64,000 nt of DNA from Prostheceraeus crozeri (lineage: Eukaryota; Platyhelminthes; Polycladida; Euryleptidae). This document shows positions 1 to 10,618 of the stretch, one piece after another (position 1 is the stretch's first letter; the number at the start of each line of letters is the position of its first letter). The position numbers and the translations under genes are program-made. The notes beneath the pieces were generated by a model that saw only the letters and a program-made list of their open reading frames with translations, did no database searches and was not told the origin of the DNA. The stretch spans positions 69,501-133,500 of the forward strand of contig CAJQUW010001436.1 in NCBI GenBank assembly GCA_907163375.1, written 5' to 3'.

Positions 1-1747
1 GGCCGCTCTTTGAGTTTGAATCCGGAGTTGCGCGTTCCAATGTCCAGACATTCTCAGGAGTACAAGCACATTCCACTTTCAGTCCCAGTAGCGCAGTCGC
101 AAGACCATGGTCCCTTCTGTCGTCAGCTCAGTTCCGGAATCGTTCGGGTTTACATATACATGGCAAGTCGTCTCTCATGCGCCCCACATGCGCTACACAA
201 ACGAAAAGAAACTCAACTGCTCAATTCAAATCATTACGGCTATCGACAATAACAATGGATGGCCTTATTCAAAGTAAGCATCGGTCCCAGGACCCTTTTG
301 TTCTCGGCCGTTTTTTAATACCTAAGGCAGATGGAGGTGTCCGCTTCCTGGTAAAACTATAAACACTTCTTAACTCATTGGTTCTACAGGTAAGACACCT
401 CAATCTGCCTCCTTTCCACGCGAAAACGGCTGCTTTTGTTTGGCGTCCAGGCTTCTTTCACTATGTGGGTATCGCGTGGGACCTCCGTACGCCTTTCATA
501 AGCCTTTCTCTTATAATCGAAAATATCGTTTTTTAAAGCCACTTTTGGCTATTTGACGGGAAGTTTTACGAGTTCACGGCACGGGTGATTATTTGCCCAT
601 ATAGCCTGGCGCACTGTCAACCCTTCTTTTCCGACAATTGTGTGCTTAATGAAGTCCTCGGGCACCGCTTCGTCGTCACAACGCAATTGTTTGGTGTCAC
701 CTGGATGACATTGTGATTTTTTGCACAAGCCGGAAACATATTGGATCTCCGAGCCCTCAACTTCTACACAGATTACAAAGCTATTGGACTCAAGGGTGAA
801 ATCGTAAGAAATCTCAATTAACGTCCTTTCTAAAGTCATTGATTATCTTGGCCAGACCTACGATCGTTCGGGACCCGGACGAGGCCCTTGCACAGAAACA
901 TGTCGAAATTTCTCCCGAGCCTTTCTTTAGACAACTGATCAAGAACCCGGACGACAAACTCTCAAAGGTTATTTGGCTTTTCTACTTTATGGCTGTAGCG
1001 CCGGACTTACGCCATGTACGCTGGTCGGCATACCGCAGCTCCTCCTTCAGCATCGCATCTACTGGACAAAGCTTGTCGGCAACCGGTTATACTCCCTTGG
1101 AGGGTGTCCCAGACTTGGTTCGTCGGATGCTGCACACCAACAAAACTTGCGCCATTTTTGCAGGGCCTCCGATGCATGGGTTTGGCAGCATCCGGAACGC
1201 ATCAGGGTTTCACTCCGACAAACATGGCGTTTTGCTAGGCTGCTCGTGTGCAGCAAACATCGGAGACATTAATTATGGCCTATCTGATGTCCTAGGACTT
1301 TTATCGTGAGACAAAAGCGATCATCCTTCCTGCTCCCGGCAAAGCTGTCCTACTAAAGAAAGGCCCTCCGTTTAGGTTTTACGTTCCATTCAACACATCT
1401 GAATTCGGCGGATGGGCCATCTCGTGGACAGGCAGCAACACTTCAAAATACTTACACTCTACCTCGAGCTTTTACGGGACGGTTTTATTAACCAACACAA
1501 GACCAACGCTTCGCTCAGCCTAAAACGACATACTCTTGTTTTTTCTTCATTCTAGTGACGTCACTTTTGCTAAAAACATCGAGTGATAAGTATAACTTTT
1601 ATGAAAGTCTCTTCGGGTGCGATAGGGTTAAAATTGTAGTGGAGGTCATTGTCGTATTCTTGTAATCGCAACCGTACCCACACACTTTCTCTGTGGCTCG
1701 TCCTGATGCCGTGTTTATTGTAAATCTTTGTTTGAGAAATAAAGGGA
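1..1747 (+). mobile_element. Copy A of compact hepadna-like retroelement, 5' truncated by window edge
   Basis: This stretch aligns along its whole length with 2830-4488, including the shared 3' end (an AATAAA at 1738-1743 followed by GGGA). It carries the RT and RNase H region of the element and runs directly into the start of copy B, so the two are head to tail with no LTR, poly(A) tract or spacer seen between them. Compared with copy B it has many one- to four-base differences, mostly extra bases in copy A, and every reading frame is broken. A block around 1490-1560 is identical in both copies. Confidence 0.7.
290..1450 (+). pseudogene. RT/RNase H remnant, copy A
   Basis: Short open segments in changing frames match the polymerase of copy B. 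A segment with IPKADGGVRFL at about 320-352 corresponds to the RT fingers. The aspartate pair of the catalytic box lies near 703-708, and the RNase H region with its C-terminal ADGPSR-type motif ends near 1437. The frame changes every 50-150 bases because of small insertions, so no product can be made as written. Whether the breaks are biological or assembly errors cannot be decided here, but the insertion bias looks technical. Confidence 0.6.
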
Positions 1748-2051
1748 AGGCCCTTAATTCCGCGTCCTGGAGCGCTTTCCTTCTCCGTTTCATTTTCTCC
1801 AACCAATCGGCACTCCAAGACCTTCGGTGTGCGGCAACGGGCTTTTTCGGAAAAACATAGGTTTTATTTTCTGATACCTGCATCCTTTCCGCAAGTCTCT
1901 CTCCAAGCCGCTCAGCCACAGACTACCACGGTTGCGCAGAGAAGCCATTTCCTACTGCAAAGGACACAAGCCATCTCACGGCTTATTCATCCGCCTCGGA
2001 TGCCGAATCGCCACGTCGACAAACTGGTTTCAGCTATACTCCCCTCAAACG

Positions 2052-2600
2052 ATGGATCCAGACAGTCTGTCATCGCCGCCGTCGAAGGCGACTCTACCAC
2101 AAAGGTTGGACAGACTCTTCATTGGGAATGGCAACCGGGGGACCAAGTACGCCTTCTCCAATCTGATTCGATCTGGAATCCTTATGGACGGCCCGAAAAC
2201 CGGACACGAGGCCGCCACACTCAAGAGAATCATGGATCTAGCAGAACAAGGACCTTTAACGCAGCTCAGGCAGAGGGCACAGCAGCGGCTCGAACTCCTC
2301 CATAATCGCGCAGGCAAGTTCCGGTTGGGCCTACGCCGCTTCCTTGGACGCTGGTTGCGGAACGCGCGGAGATCATTGGGACTCCCAGGTACAACCACCT
2401 GGAATTACAGTCCTGGTCCGATCTGGTCGCAACCTTCCAGCCAGGAGGGTTCCAGTCAAACAGACGTGGTCATCCGTTGGTGGTCGATCCCGAGGACGCA
2501 GAGTCGAGGAAGAGGCTTCAACAAAGATCGGGTAAGGACCAGGAAATATACAAGTAATGTTCCGGTATGTGGTACTGCGAATTTCGACCTCGACTTATGA
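2052..2600 (+). pseudogene. Capsid/Gag-like protein of the retroelement, frame-shifted
   Basis: The open frame runs from 1932 to 2600; the methionine at 2052 is the better start because the upstream residues look like non-coding translation. The first 110 residues contain alternating charged helices (for example TLKRIMDLAEQ and QLRQRAQQRLELL) and an arginine-rich stretch, GLRRFLGRWLRNARRS. Around 2370 the plausible protein continues in another frame (SWSDLVATFQPGGFQ), suggesting a small indel. There is no zinc knuckle. Its place upstream of the polymerase and its basic character suggest a nucleic-acid-binding capsid protein, but it is not recognised as a specific family. Confidence 0.4.
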
Positions 2601-3135
2601 GTTAGGATGAGCGTTACAGTTTATTGTAGACTCAAGACCGCAGACGCTACTACTGATCAGTCATTACCGAACTACTCCGATCCCGGTTCCTGACTCGGAT
2701 CCAATTTGTTCCCTAGCGTCTACTCCAACTATGGGGACTACGCCCGCCTGAACCAGACGTAAAACCCAGAGGGCGATTCAGCCACAGCAACATGACGCAG
2801 TTCCGGACGACACTTCTGACCAAGCCGTCCCGCTCCCTTTGAGTTTGATACTCCGGTTGCGCGTATCACAATGTCCACGACTTTCTCAAGTTACAAGACC
2901 ACATTCCACTTTCAGAGTCCCAGTAGCGCAGATCGAGCAAGGACTATGGTTCCCATTCTGTCGTCTCAGTAAGCATTTCCGGCGTTCGGTTTACATACAT
3001 TGGCAAGTCGTCTTCTCAATGCGCCCCACATGAGCGCTACAACAAACGAAGAAACTCAACTGCTCAATCAAATCATTACGGATCTACAAAAAGGATCGGC
3101 CTTATTGCACAAGTAAGCAATCGGCCAGGACACCT

Positions 3136-4197
3136 TTGGTTTCTCGGCCGTTTGTAATACCTAAGGCAGATGGAGGCGTCCGCTTCCTTGGTAAACTATA
3201 CACACATAACTACTTTTCTACAGGTAAGACACCTCAATACTGCCTCCTTCCACGCGAACACGGCTGCTTTTGTTTGGCGTTCCTGGCTAGTGGGTTAGCC
3301 GCGATGGACATCCGTAAACGACCTTCATAGCCTTTCTCTTTAATCCGAATTCTCGTTTTTTTAAGCACTTTTGGCTATGAACGGAAAGTTTTACGAGTTC
3401 ACGCGGATGCCCATGGGCCTGGCGTCTTCACCTTCTTTTCTACAATGTGTGCTTAATGAAGTCCTCGCACCGCTTCGTCCGTCACAACGCAATTGTTTGG
3501 TGTCACCTGATGACATTGTGATTTTTGCAAAGCGGAAACATATTGATCCCTCCGAGCTCAACTTCTACACAGATTACAAGCTATTGACTCAAGGTGAATC
3601 GTAAGACACATCTCAATTACGTCCTTCTAAAGTCATTGATTATCTTGGCCAGACCTACGAATCTTCGGCACCCGGACGAGGCGCCCTTGCACAGAAACAT
3701 GTCGAAATTCTCCGAGCTTCTTTAGACAACTGATCAAGAACCCGGACGACAAACACCTCAAAGGTTATTTGGCTTTTCTACTTTATGCTGTAGCGCCGGC
3801 TTACGCCATGTTACGCTGGTCGGCTCGGCTCCTCCTTCAGCATCTGCATCTACTGGACAAAGCTTGTCGGCAACCGGTTATACTCCCTGGACGGGTGTCC
3901 CAGACTTGGTTCGTGGATGCCACACCAACAACTTGCGCCATTTTGCAGGGCTCCGATGCATGGGTTTGGCAGCATCCCGAAACGCATCGGTTTCACTCCG
4001 AAACCATGGCGCTTTTGCTGGCTGCTCGTGCAGCCAAACCTGGGGACATTATTGCTACGGATGTCCTTGGACTTTTATCGTGAGCAAAGCGATCATCCTT
4101 CCTGCTCCCGGCAAAGCTGTCCCTACTAAAGAAAGGCCTCCGTTTAGTTTACGTTCCAACACATCTGAATTCGGCGGATGGGCCATCTCGTGGACAG
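3136..4197 (+). pseudogene. Reverse transcriptase - RNase H polymerase of the retroelement, copy B
   Basis: Domains in order: the RT fingers motif IPKADGGVRFLGKL (about 3145-3190); a palm aspartate segment near 3300 (MDIRK); the FTRMPMGLASSPSFL block (about 3398-3445), typical of RT motif B; the catalytic DD at 3509-3514; and RNase H with FVDATPT (3910-3930, Asp at 3916), a second acidic residue in SETMALLLAARA, and a TD pair near 4057. The last RNase H motif, ending ADGPSRG, is read in another frame at 4141-4197. At least two frameshifts separate the open parts. The box usually reads YxDD, but here reads SPDD (or HLDD with copy A's extra base), so tyrosine is not visible in either copy. Confidence 0.6.
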
Positions 4198-4488
4198 ATC
4201 AACACTTCAAAATACTTACACTTACCTCGAGCTTTACGACGGTTTTATTAACCAACACAAGACCAACGCTTCGCTCAGCCTAAAACGACATACTCTTGTT
4301 TTTTCTTCATTCTAGTGACGTCACTTTTTGCTAAAATCGAGTGATAAGTATAACTTTTATGAAGTCTTTCGTTGCGATAGGGTTAAAATTGTAGTGGAGG
4401 TCATTGTCTATTCTTGTAATCGCAACCGTTTTCTGTGGCTCGTCCTGATGCCGTGTTTATTGTAAACTCTGTTTGAGAAATAAAGGGA

Positions 4489-5416
4489 ATAATAATTCAT
4501 ATTCCATGTATCAGAATTCTGTGAGCACACACAAAGAGGACTCGGCCAAGTGAGCAATGCATTGAGTCCCTACATCACAGTTTTGCAGACACATGGAAAA
4601 ACTTTGAATTTTTGAAAGTCATCCCCAGTGTTCTGATCGATTGTTGCAATCTGTTTGTGTTTATAATTCCAGACATATTTGATGAATTAATTTTTATGAT
4701 GCTTGTCCTGTTCGTGTTTTCTGAATGAATACATGTTTATTTCAATCAAATTTGCGACTTTTTGCTTTGTCTTTTCGAGATAAATTCACCTTCAAACGAA
4801 AGTAGCAAATAAAACATATTTTAATCGACATTATATTCCGAAATTAAGAAATACTATTCAAGACACAACATACTACTTATAAACAGTAGTTTAACTGCAT
4901 GGTATCCTTCTAGGATTTTAATTATTGCATGAATTACTCTTCTGTGATCAGAAAATGCTAATTCATGTGACGTAGCATGCCCTAAGACCTAATAAGTGCA
5001 TCAGATATACGATTTTTACGACAAAAATGGCTGCCATTTTGAAAATAGGCCGTACATAAAAATCTGTACTTTAAAAGATTTCCTTTTTGCTCATTTCTCA
5101 TTCCTAGAGGGTTACTAAGCTCAAAAAATTGGTTTCGGCCATGATATATTTTTTTAATCCAAAACCTCATTCAGACGCACCGTGTAGGGGCTATCGCCTT
5201 TCCATAAAAATCACAGTCCTACTCAAATACTTGTAGGATGCGTTTCCTACGACAGTTTAATACGTACTACTTTTGTGCTGGGGCCATTTTGACTAGGAAG
5301 CCTGCAATGCATTGTTCAGAACTCGAGTGTTGATATCATGTATTAATCGGGCAATGAAACATATTGCTTAGCTGACATTTGGAGAAAATAATAAGATTAA
5401 ATGAAAATACCTGATA
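4489..5416. other. Unique sequence, no gene seen
   Basis: This AT-rich spacer lies between the retroelement tandem and the left end of the Tigger element. No reading frame with recognisable protein similarity, no RNA gene and no terminal inverted repeat was found. It is probably the oldest flanking DNA in the left part of the window. Confidence 0.5.
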
Positions 5417-5499
5417 CAGTAGAACCCACTTATAACGGACTCGGTTATAACGAACTCTCGGATATAACGTACTCCTCTTGCAGGCACGGTCAAAAATTC
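5417..5499 (+). mobile_element. Left terminal region of interrupted Tigger/pogo element
   Basis: The stretch begins CAGTAGAACCCACTTATAAC after a TA dinucleotide at 5415-5416. It contains repeated TTATAACG/GATATAACG words, the terminal style of Tigger/pogo elements with TA target duplication. It is cut at 5499 by E1 and resumes at 27535 with the same style of words (GCTGTAACG, GGATATAGCGAACTC). The matching right terminus was not found in the window. Confidence 0.6.
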
Positions 5500-6001
5500 A
5501 CGTGTGTGAAGTTAGCGGAACCACTCAGCGGAACCATTTTTTATTAGCCTATAGCTTAATTCTATTCGAAACAGCTGCTAGTTTGTCAATTTCAGTCTCC
5601 TGATTACGAATCTGAACTCAGATTTCACAAATTCACAGTCGTTTTTGAGAAATTCAAGTTTAAAGATAAAAGTGGTTCCGCTGTGAAGTTAGCGGAACCA
5701 ATTGCTGAGTCTCACTGATTGACGCAGTAAATCAATTTCTTTTGGTCACTACCCGATCAGTTTTGTTGTGCTGATCACGAATATGTGCCTCATCTTTCAA
5801 AACAATGCAGATTTCACCCGGAAATCTGAATTTCACTTTTTCTGCAAGCTGATTGTGAAGTTAGCGGAACCATTTTTTAATACAAAGAATTTCTCAGCAA
5901 AATCCATCCTCTCCTACTAATTTGTAGCTCCTAATCACAAATATGTAATCAGATTTGCAAAACTCGCCCGCATTGCAAAGATATTCCTCTATCTGGGTCC
6001 G
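5500..6001 (+). repeat. E1 left inverted arm with three tag modules
   Basis: The arm pairs with 27534-27089 and, beyond the pogo insertion, 23237-23182. It holds the terminal module (5500-5537), a full stem-loop (5673-5700) and a half module (5854-5872), spaced about 172-182 bp. Each contains TGTGAAGTTAGC followed by GGAACC. Confidence 0.85.
5673..5700 (+). promoter_or_regulatory. E1 tag stem-loop
   Basis: Perfect 9-bp stem TGGTTCCGC / GCGGAACCA around a ten-base loop TGTGAAGTTA. The same loop core in E2 is enclosed by a different stem (TGGCGGTG / CACCGCCA). It is likely a protein-binding site of the element's transposase; this is inferred from repetition and position, not from a known motif. 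Confidence 0.6.
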
Positions 6002-6034
6002 ATATTTAGCATCAATTCATCTATTTCTCCAACA

Positions 6035-6217
6035 ATGAGCACCGTCAACCAGCTACAACCTCAGAGTTCAAAGGAAACTGAGGAAAGAAACCGGAAGTTC
6101 GAGATAAAATTATTCAGACATCTAAGTCAGTTATCGATGGCTCTTTTCCTTCGTCGCCAACAGGTTGAATGGCTTTCGGATCTGTTCGATCGGTGTTGCG
6201 ATTTACCCTGGGACTAG
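6035..6217 (+). CDS. Short hypothetical reading frame of E1
   Basis: A 60-residue frame begins just inside the E1 left arm with MSTVNQLQPQSS and has a charged middle (KETEERNRKFEIKLFRHLSQ) of helical character, ending CCDLPWD. It could be a first exon of the E1 gene because it lies at the right place, but no splice donor fits clearly and no family is recognised. Confidence 0.2.
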   Translation: MSTVNQLQPQSSKETEERNRKFEIKLFRHLSQLSMALFLRRQQVEWLSDLFDRCCDLPWD

Positions 6218-7183
6218 GCCGGCCTTACGCTCTCAGCCATGTGTAGAAGGAACGCGTTTCATGGGACAGCACAGGTCACTAGCACACTGCTCTTGAGGAC
6301 CACAGCTAGAAAACAGCTGCCACCATTATGAGAAGGCATGATTGGAGGATCGTTACCGCTTCTGTTGGCCTCATCTTCCTGCTGGAAAAAAATTGAAATT
6401 TTCTACCAATTCAGATAAAATAACTAAAGTGAAGAGAAACTTTTTAATTTACTCAATGTCAATGGCGCCCCCTCCGAATTTTTCCGGCCACGCCCCCCTG
6501 CTAGCAATCACATCCCTGTATACAAATAACGAGGTTTAGGCCTAAAATGGTATTTAAAAGTTGTAGGTAAGACCATCGTTCCCTGCACAGTTGACACACG
6601 GAACTCACAAGCAATCTGAAACTCCGACGTTTGGTATTTTGAATTTCAGGAAATCATGTTGAGAAATGTGATGATTTCCTCACATTTCTGATGGGGAATA
6701 AGAAGGGGGAGAGCATGTTTTTAACATATAATCAACATTGCATCACCCACTATCACACTCACTGGCCACTCACACGCCCGCCAGAATCATTCCGCGGTTT
6801 GTGCTGTACAATCTACGAGTAGCTACTATTGTTATGCGTATCAACAAGTGAATCTATGTGCTATGCTGTACAAACATATCTTCCATACCTGCTTCCACAC
6901 CGTGTCAGTAAAGACAAACTCTCATTCCTTTTAGCATTAACTACATTATTTGACTTATACGTTTTTATATACTTTCGGCTCGAATGGACGCGGTGAAAAA
7001 TGTTGAGGAGACAGAAGATACCACAGATTTTGCGAACGCATAGTACCGGGTAGTCAAAAAGTCCTTGGACTCTTGGCAATGCTACACAAATATTTTATTT
7101 GAATTGAAAAACAAATAACTATGTCTATGCAAGAGGAGGCATACACGATAATAGTTAATAGATAATAGATAATATACACAAAT

Positions 7184-8248
7184 TTATTCAAAATGAAGTC
7201 CATTGGCCTGTATACATCGGTCTATTCTGTTGGCCCAATCACGAAATGCAGTAGTGAAATGATGATGATCGATATTTTCAATTTCTTGGGTGATCTTATT
7301 TCTTAAATTGTTGAGATTAGCAAATCGTTCTCCAGGAGTAAACACTTTGTCTTTCAAATAGGACAAAGAAATGAATCCACACACAGTCAAATCCGGTGAA
7401 CGTGCTGGCCATTCGACTGGCTGTCTTCGGCCGATCTATCGTCCTTGCAAATGCTGATCTAGCAAGTTTCTCACATCTGCTGCATTATGGCATGAAGCCC
7501 CATCTTGCTGAAAGATCATATCTCTTCCAGTACGACGAGTAAAATATGGTATTACAAGTGAAACAACAACATTGTCTATGTATCTTTCCGCGTTCATAGT
7601 CTCCTCTTGAATAATGTAAGAAACAAGACCTCTGCATGAAAACCAGAGCCCAAACTGTTAAAGATCTTGTAGTGCAACTTTTTTTGCAATGCGAACGTGG
7701 GATTTTCAATTGACCAGTATTGTAAATTGTGTTTGTTTCACATTCCCATTTAAATGAAACGAACACTCATTCACTGAATGTAATTTTTCTCAAGTAAGCA
7801 GGGTTATTTTGCAAATTGTTTTTCATAATTTGACAGAACTGCAATCTTCTGTCATCGTCGCCATCGTGCAATTCTTGCGAATAAGTAGGCTTGTAAGGAT
7901 GGGCATGTAGTTTTTTATGTAAAATGTTAAAAGCATTTCCATGTGATACGTCCACCAGTTCATCTGCAATGTCATCAATTGACAATGTAGGATCATTTGT
8001 AATCGGTTCCTGGTTTCTTCAACCTTGTCGTCTCTACTTGCATTGACGGTCTTCCTGATCTTGGACGATGTTTTTATGACTGATCCAGTTTCCAAAAGTA
8101 AATCTCCTAAAAAGTACAACGTACTCTTTGCTGGGCAGTCCTTATTAAACATGTCTCTATATTTTTGTGCTACTTGTGCAGGACTTTTAAATGAAATCAT
8201 CCAAGACGTCAAATATACTTTTTCTTCAATCGGTAAATCACCCATCAC
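7184..8248 (-). pseudogene. Mariner-like transposase, decayed
   Basis: Minus-strand pieces in order: 8248-7986 with a helix-turn-helix-like start (MMGDLPIEEKVYLTSWMISF, then KSPAQVAQKYRDMF and a TGSV linker); 7985-7767 (ADELVDVSHGNAFNILHKKL...RRLQFCQIM), ending where the first catalytic D would be; then IFQQDGASCHN (second catalytic Asp) near 7520; and WPARSPDLT followed by VCGFISLSYLKDKVF. In the last block the catalytic Asp is replaced by Gly; the inverted duplicate on the right keeps Asp there (VCDSFLWSYLKDKVF). Frameshifts lie near 7990, 7770 and 7640, and a TGA interrupts QGR-IGRRQP. It is of the Tc1/mariner DDE class and not functional as written. Confidence 0.7.
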
Positions 8249-8319
8249 GCACAGCAGCTAATGTTGCAGTCACAAATGCTACAGACGCGCGCCGTACGAT
8301 TTCTCAGGTTTCTCTCGGT

Positions 8320-8776
8320 TTCATGCAGAGGTCTTGTTTCTTACATTATTCAAGAGGAGACTATGAACGCGGAAAGATACATAGACAATGTTGTTGCTTC
8401 ACTTGTAATACCATATTTTACTCGTCGCACTGGAAGAGATATGATCTTTCAGCAAGATGGGGCTTCATGCCATAATGCAGCAGATGTGAGAAACTTGCTA
8501 GATCAGCATTTGCAAGGACGATAGATCGGCCGAAGACAGCCAGTCGAATGGCCAGCACGTTCTCCGGATTTGACTGTGTGTGATTCATTTCTTTGGTCCT
8601 ATTTGAAAGACAAAGTGTTTACTCCTGGAGAACGATTTGCTAATCTCAACAATTTAAGAAATAAGATCACCCAAGAAATTGAAAATATCGATCATCATCA
8701 TTTCACTACTGCATTTCGTGATTGGGCCAACAGAATAGACCGATGTATACAGGCCAATGGACTTCATTTTGAATAA
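8320..8776 (+). pseudogene. Inverted duplicate of mariner transposase 3' half
   Basis: Plus-strand copy of the catalytic C-terminal half: GLVSYIIQEETMNAERYIDN, RDMIFQQDGASCHNAADVRN, a TAG at 8522-8524, then SPDLTVCDSFLWSYLKDKVF and the end IQANGLHFE with a stop at about 8776. It keeps the third catalytic aspartate that the left copy has lost. Confidence 0.7.
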
Positions 8777-9178
8777 ATTTGTGTATATTATCTATTATCT
8801 ATTAACTATTATCGTGTATACCTCCTCTTGTATAGACATAGTTATTTGTTTTTCAATTCAAATAAAATGTTTGTGTAGCATTGCCAAGAGTCCAAGGACT
8901 TTTTGACTACCCGCTATTCCCCAAAATTCGCCAATAAACTTCTATTGCGGTACATCGGCCTCTTACCCCTTTGGAGCTCGTTAGCGTTGCCGACTGGACA
9001 ATCGCGGCTATCCAACGCATGCGTGGAGGCATGGTTTAACATCACTAAGACTCATGTGTTGAATCACAATGCAGCAAACACAGTGGGAGACTTCGAGAGG
9101 AAGATCCGGCCATCCGTGCTCGGGCGACTGAAGCACAATTTGGATCGTCTTGTGAATACAGTGGATGTGATGGAGCAG

Positions 9179-10618
9179 GTACTGGTAATAGCTTTTTTTC
9201 CATGAAATCGGCACATAATTTATGTATCAGGTCTTCCTTTACACTTTCCTTACCTTGGCAAATTGAGCTGCTATGTTTTCATCACTGATGGCCGCATGGA
9301 AGCAAAGTTGTTTAAGCACTGTATTTGTACATCCATGTATTTCTTTAGGACTTTCTCTGCAGAAACTCATTCTGGCTGCCGGACTATTACTACATGCAAT
9401 CAAATTTTTCCAGGCTATGGATTTATCATTATCATACGTATCCAATATCAAGCTCGTTTCTGAAATCGTTGTACAACCCAGAAATAGCATTTGTCATTTG
9501 TAACTGATCAAATATCTAGTAGGAAGTAATAACTACATGTACTAATTATTTGATTCATTCTATTCACTTGGTCAGCCGAGACACTTGATTTAGGTGTGGT
9601 TTGGCTAATTGAGTGAAGTAATTAGTGTTTGGAAATTAGTTACTTATTTAACTAATCATGTCATATCGGCCCTTTTTTGTCATGTCATCACTGATGACTT
9701 GCTAGAAATCGATCCATTTTTCAGACGCAAGCGGCAGCAACCACGTCGTGAAGAAATTACTATTGTTTGTTTAATAGGCGCAGACAGGCCCTCGTCTACA
9801 GACCTGGAGACTGCGATCCCGGGGACTTTTCCAAATCCCGGTGTTTCGGTATTTCGAAACAAATCACTCCATAGCATATTTAGACGAAGAAAATTGCTTT
9901 CTGATGTCTGTATGAAAAATTTACTACTTTCCATAAACTGTGATCGCTACTGCGTGGCCATTGAATGCCGTCGGAAATATGGATTTCGTGAGTAGATATC
10001 TGGGGATAATACCATATAGTAATAACTCTGGTGTCACATAATACCCATTTGTTTGATTATAAGCTTTATTATTTGAACAGTTGTTTTAATTGCGATGTCA
10101 TTATAATTTTATTCGAATCGAGAACGATGATTTAACTGATGGATAATACAGTGTGTTATCGGGATTTAAGGTACATAATTTGGGATTGGCATAAATTTGG
10201 CCGAGCATCGGTCCCTTACATTGGGATGGCATCATATTACAATGGCCCAATGAAAATGTTAAACCCCCCCCCAAATAAATGCCGATGTAAGGACAATGTT
10301 TGGGGGAAATAAGGTTCCCATATATTGGGAGATGACATTGGCTTTTTGCTATTTTTCACATAGCCTATAGGCTATGTGAGGAAAATATAATCAGAGAAAG
10401 ATCTAGGAAAGCCCTAGTAGTCAAGACTACAGCTGAACCACTCGTAAAAAGATATGTTTTATATAGTGCATCGCTTAAAGAAATGTGAACGACGACTTCA
10501 ACACGAAAATTACATTTGTAAATGTGTTGATTTTTGTGAAACTTTTTTTAAAATGGTCTACATCTATTTCATGTGTCCTTCATGTCTTTCTATCTCGAAA
10601 TCTTGCATTTTTTACCAG
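9179..10618. other. E1 intron-like sequence with one possible exon
   Basis: Mostly AT-rich and without supported genes. A frame at about 9725-9985 begins after TTTTTCAG, reads RKRQQPRREEITIVCLIGAD, and ends at a GTGAGT donor, so it may be an exon of the E1 gene. Its phase does not fit the preceding exon and it is not recognised. 10260-10270 is a run of C. Confidence 0.3.

Larger units (their letters stand above)
1748..4488 (+). mobile_element. Full-length unit (2.74 kb) of compact hepadna-like retroelement, copy B
   Basis: The unit starts right after the AATAAA-GGGA end of copy A and finishes at its own AATAAA (4479-4484) and GGGA. It therefore defines a monomer of about 2,741 bp without LTRs. 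Order: a basic, helix-rich capsid-like reading frame (about 2052-2600), an unassigned stretch, then RT and RNase H (about 3136-4197). The RNase H motifs (DATPT at the first catalytic aspartate; a C-terminal YVP...N.AD.PSR motif) are those of hepadnaviruses and related elements rather than Ty3 or DIRS. Hepadnavirus-related retroelements are known from insects. Unit size and gene order resemble a small pararetroviral genome. A divergent DIRS- or Ty3-like element is the alternative. Confidence 0.6.
7046..8914 (-). mobile_element. Foldback mariner-like element
   Basis: Termini are CCGGGTAGTCAAAAAGTCCT and its inverted partner ending ...GACTACCCGC, flanked by TA (7044-7045, 8915-8916). Long arms of about 595 bp (7046 to about 7640, and about 8320 to 8914) are near-identical inverted copies. 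Both contain the 3' half of the transposase gene, while the 5' half (helix-turn-helix) occurs once in the middle, on the minus strand. The element thus consists of a whole transposase gene plus an inverted duplicate of its 3' end. It is inserted in an E1 exon. Confidence 0.85.
6984..9178 (+). pseudogene. E1 exon with NAxVExWF motif, interrupted by a mariner
   Basis: Two pieces, 6984-7043 and 8915-9178, flank the foldback mariner at its TA duplication and are in the same frame once it is removed. The first starts MDAVKNVEETEDTTDFANA and meets a TAG at 7041-7043. The second continues YSPKFANKLLLRYIGLLPLWSSL, then RLSNACVEAWFNITKTHVL and DFERKIRPSVLGR, to a splice-donor-like GTACTGG at 9179. The pattern (lone PLW, then SNxxVExWFxxxK) resembles C-terminal parts of large transposase-like proteins in cnidarian and other invertebrate genomes, but I cannot name the family. 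The stop at the insertion site makes it a pseudogene. Confidence 0.45.
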
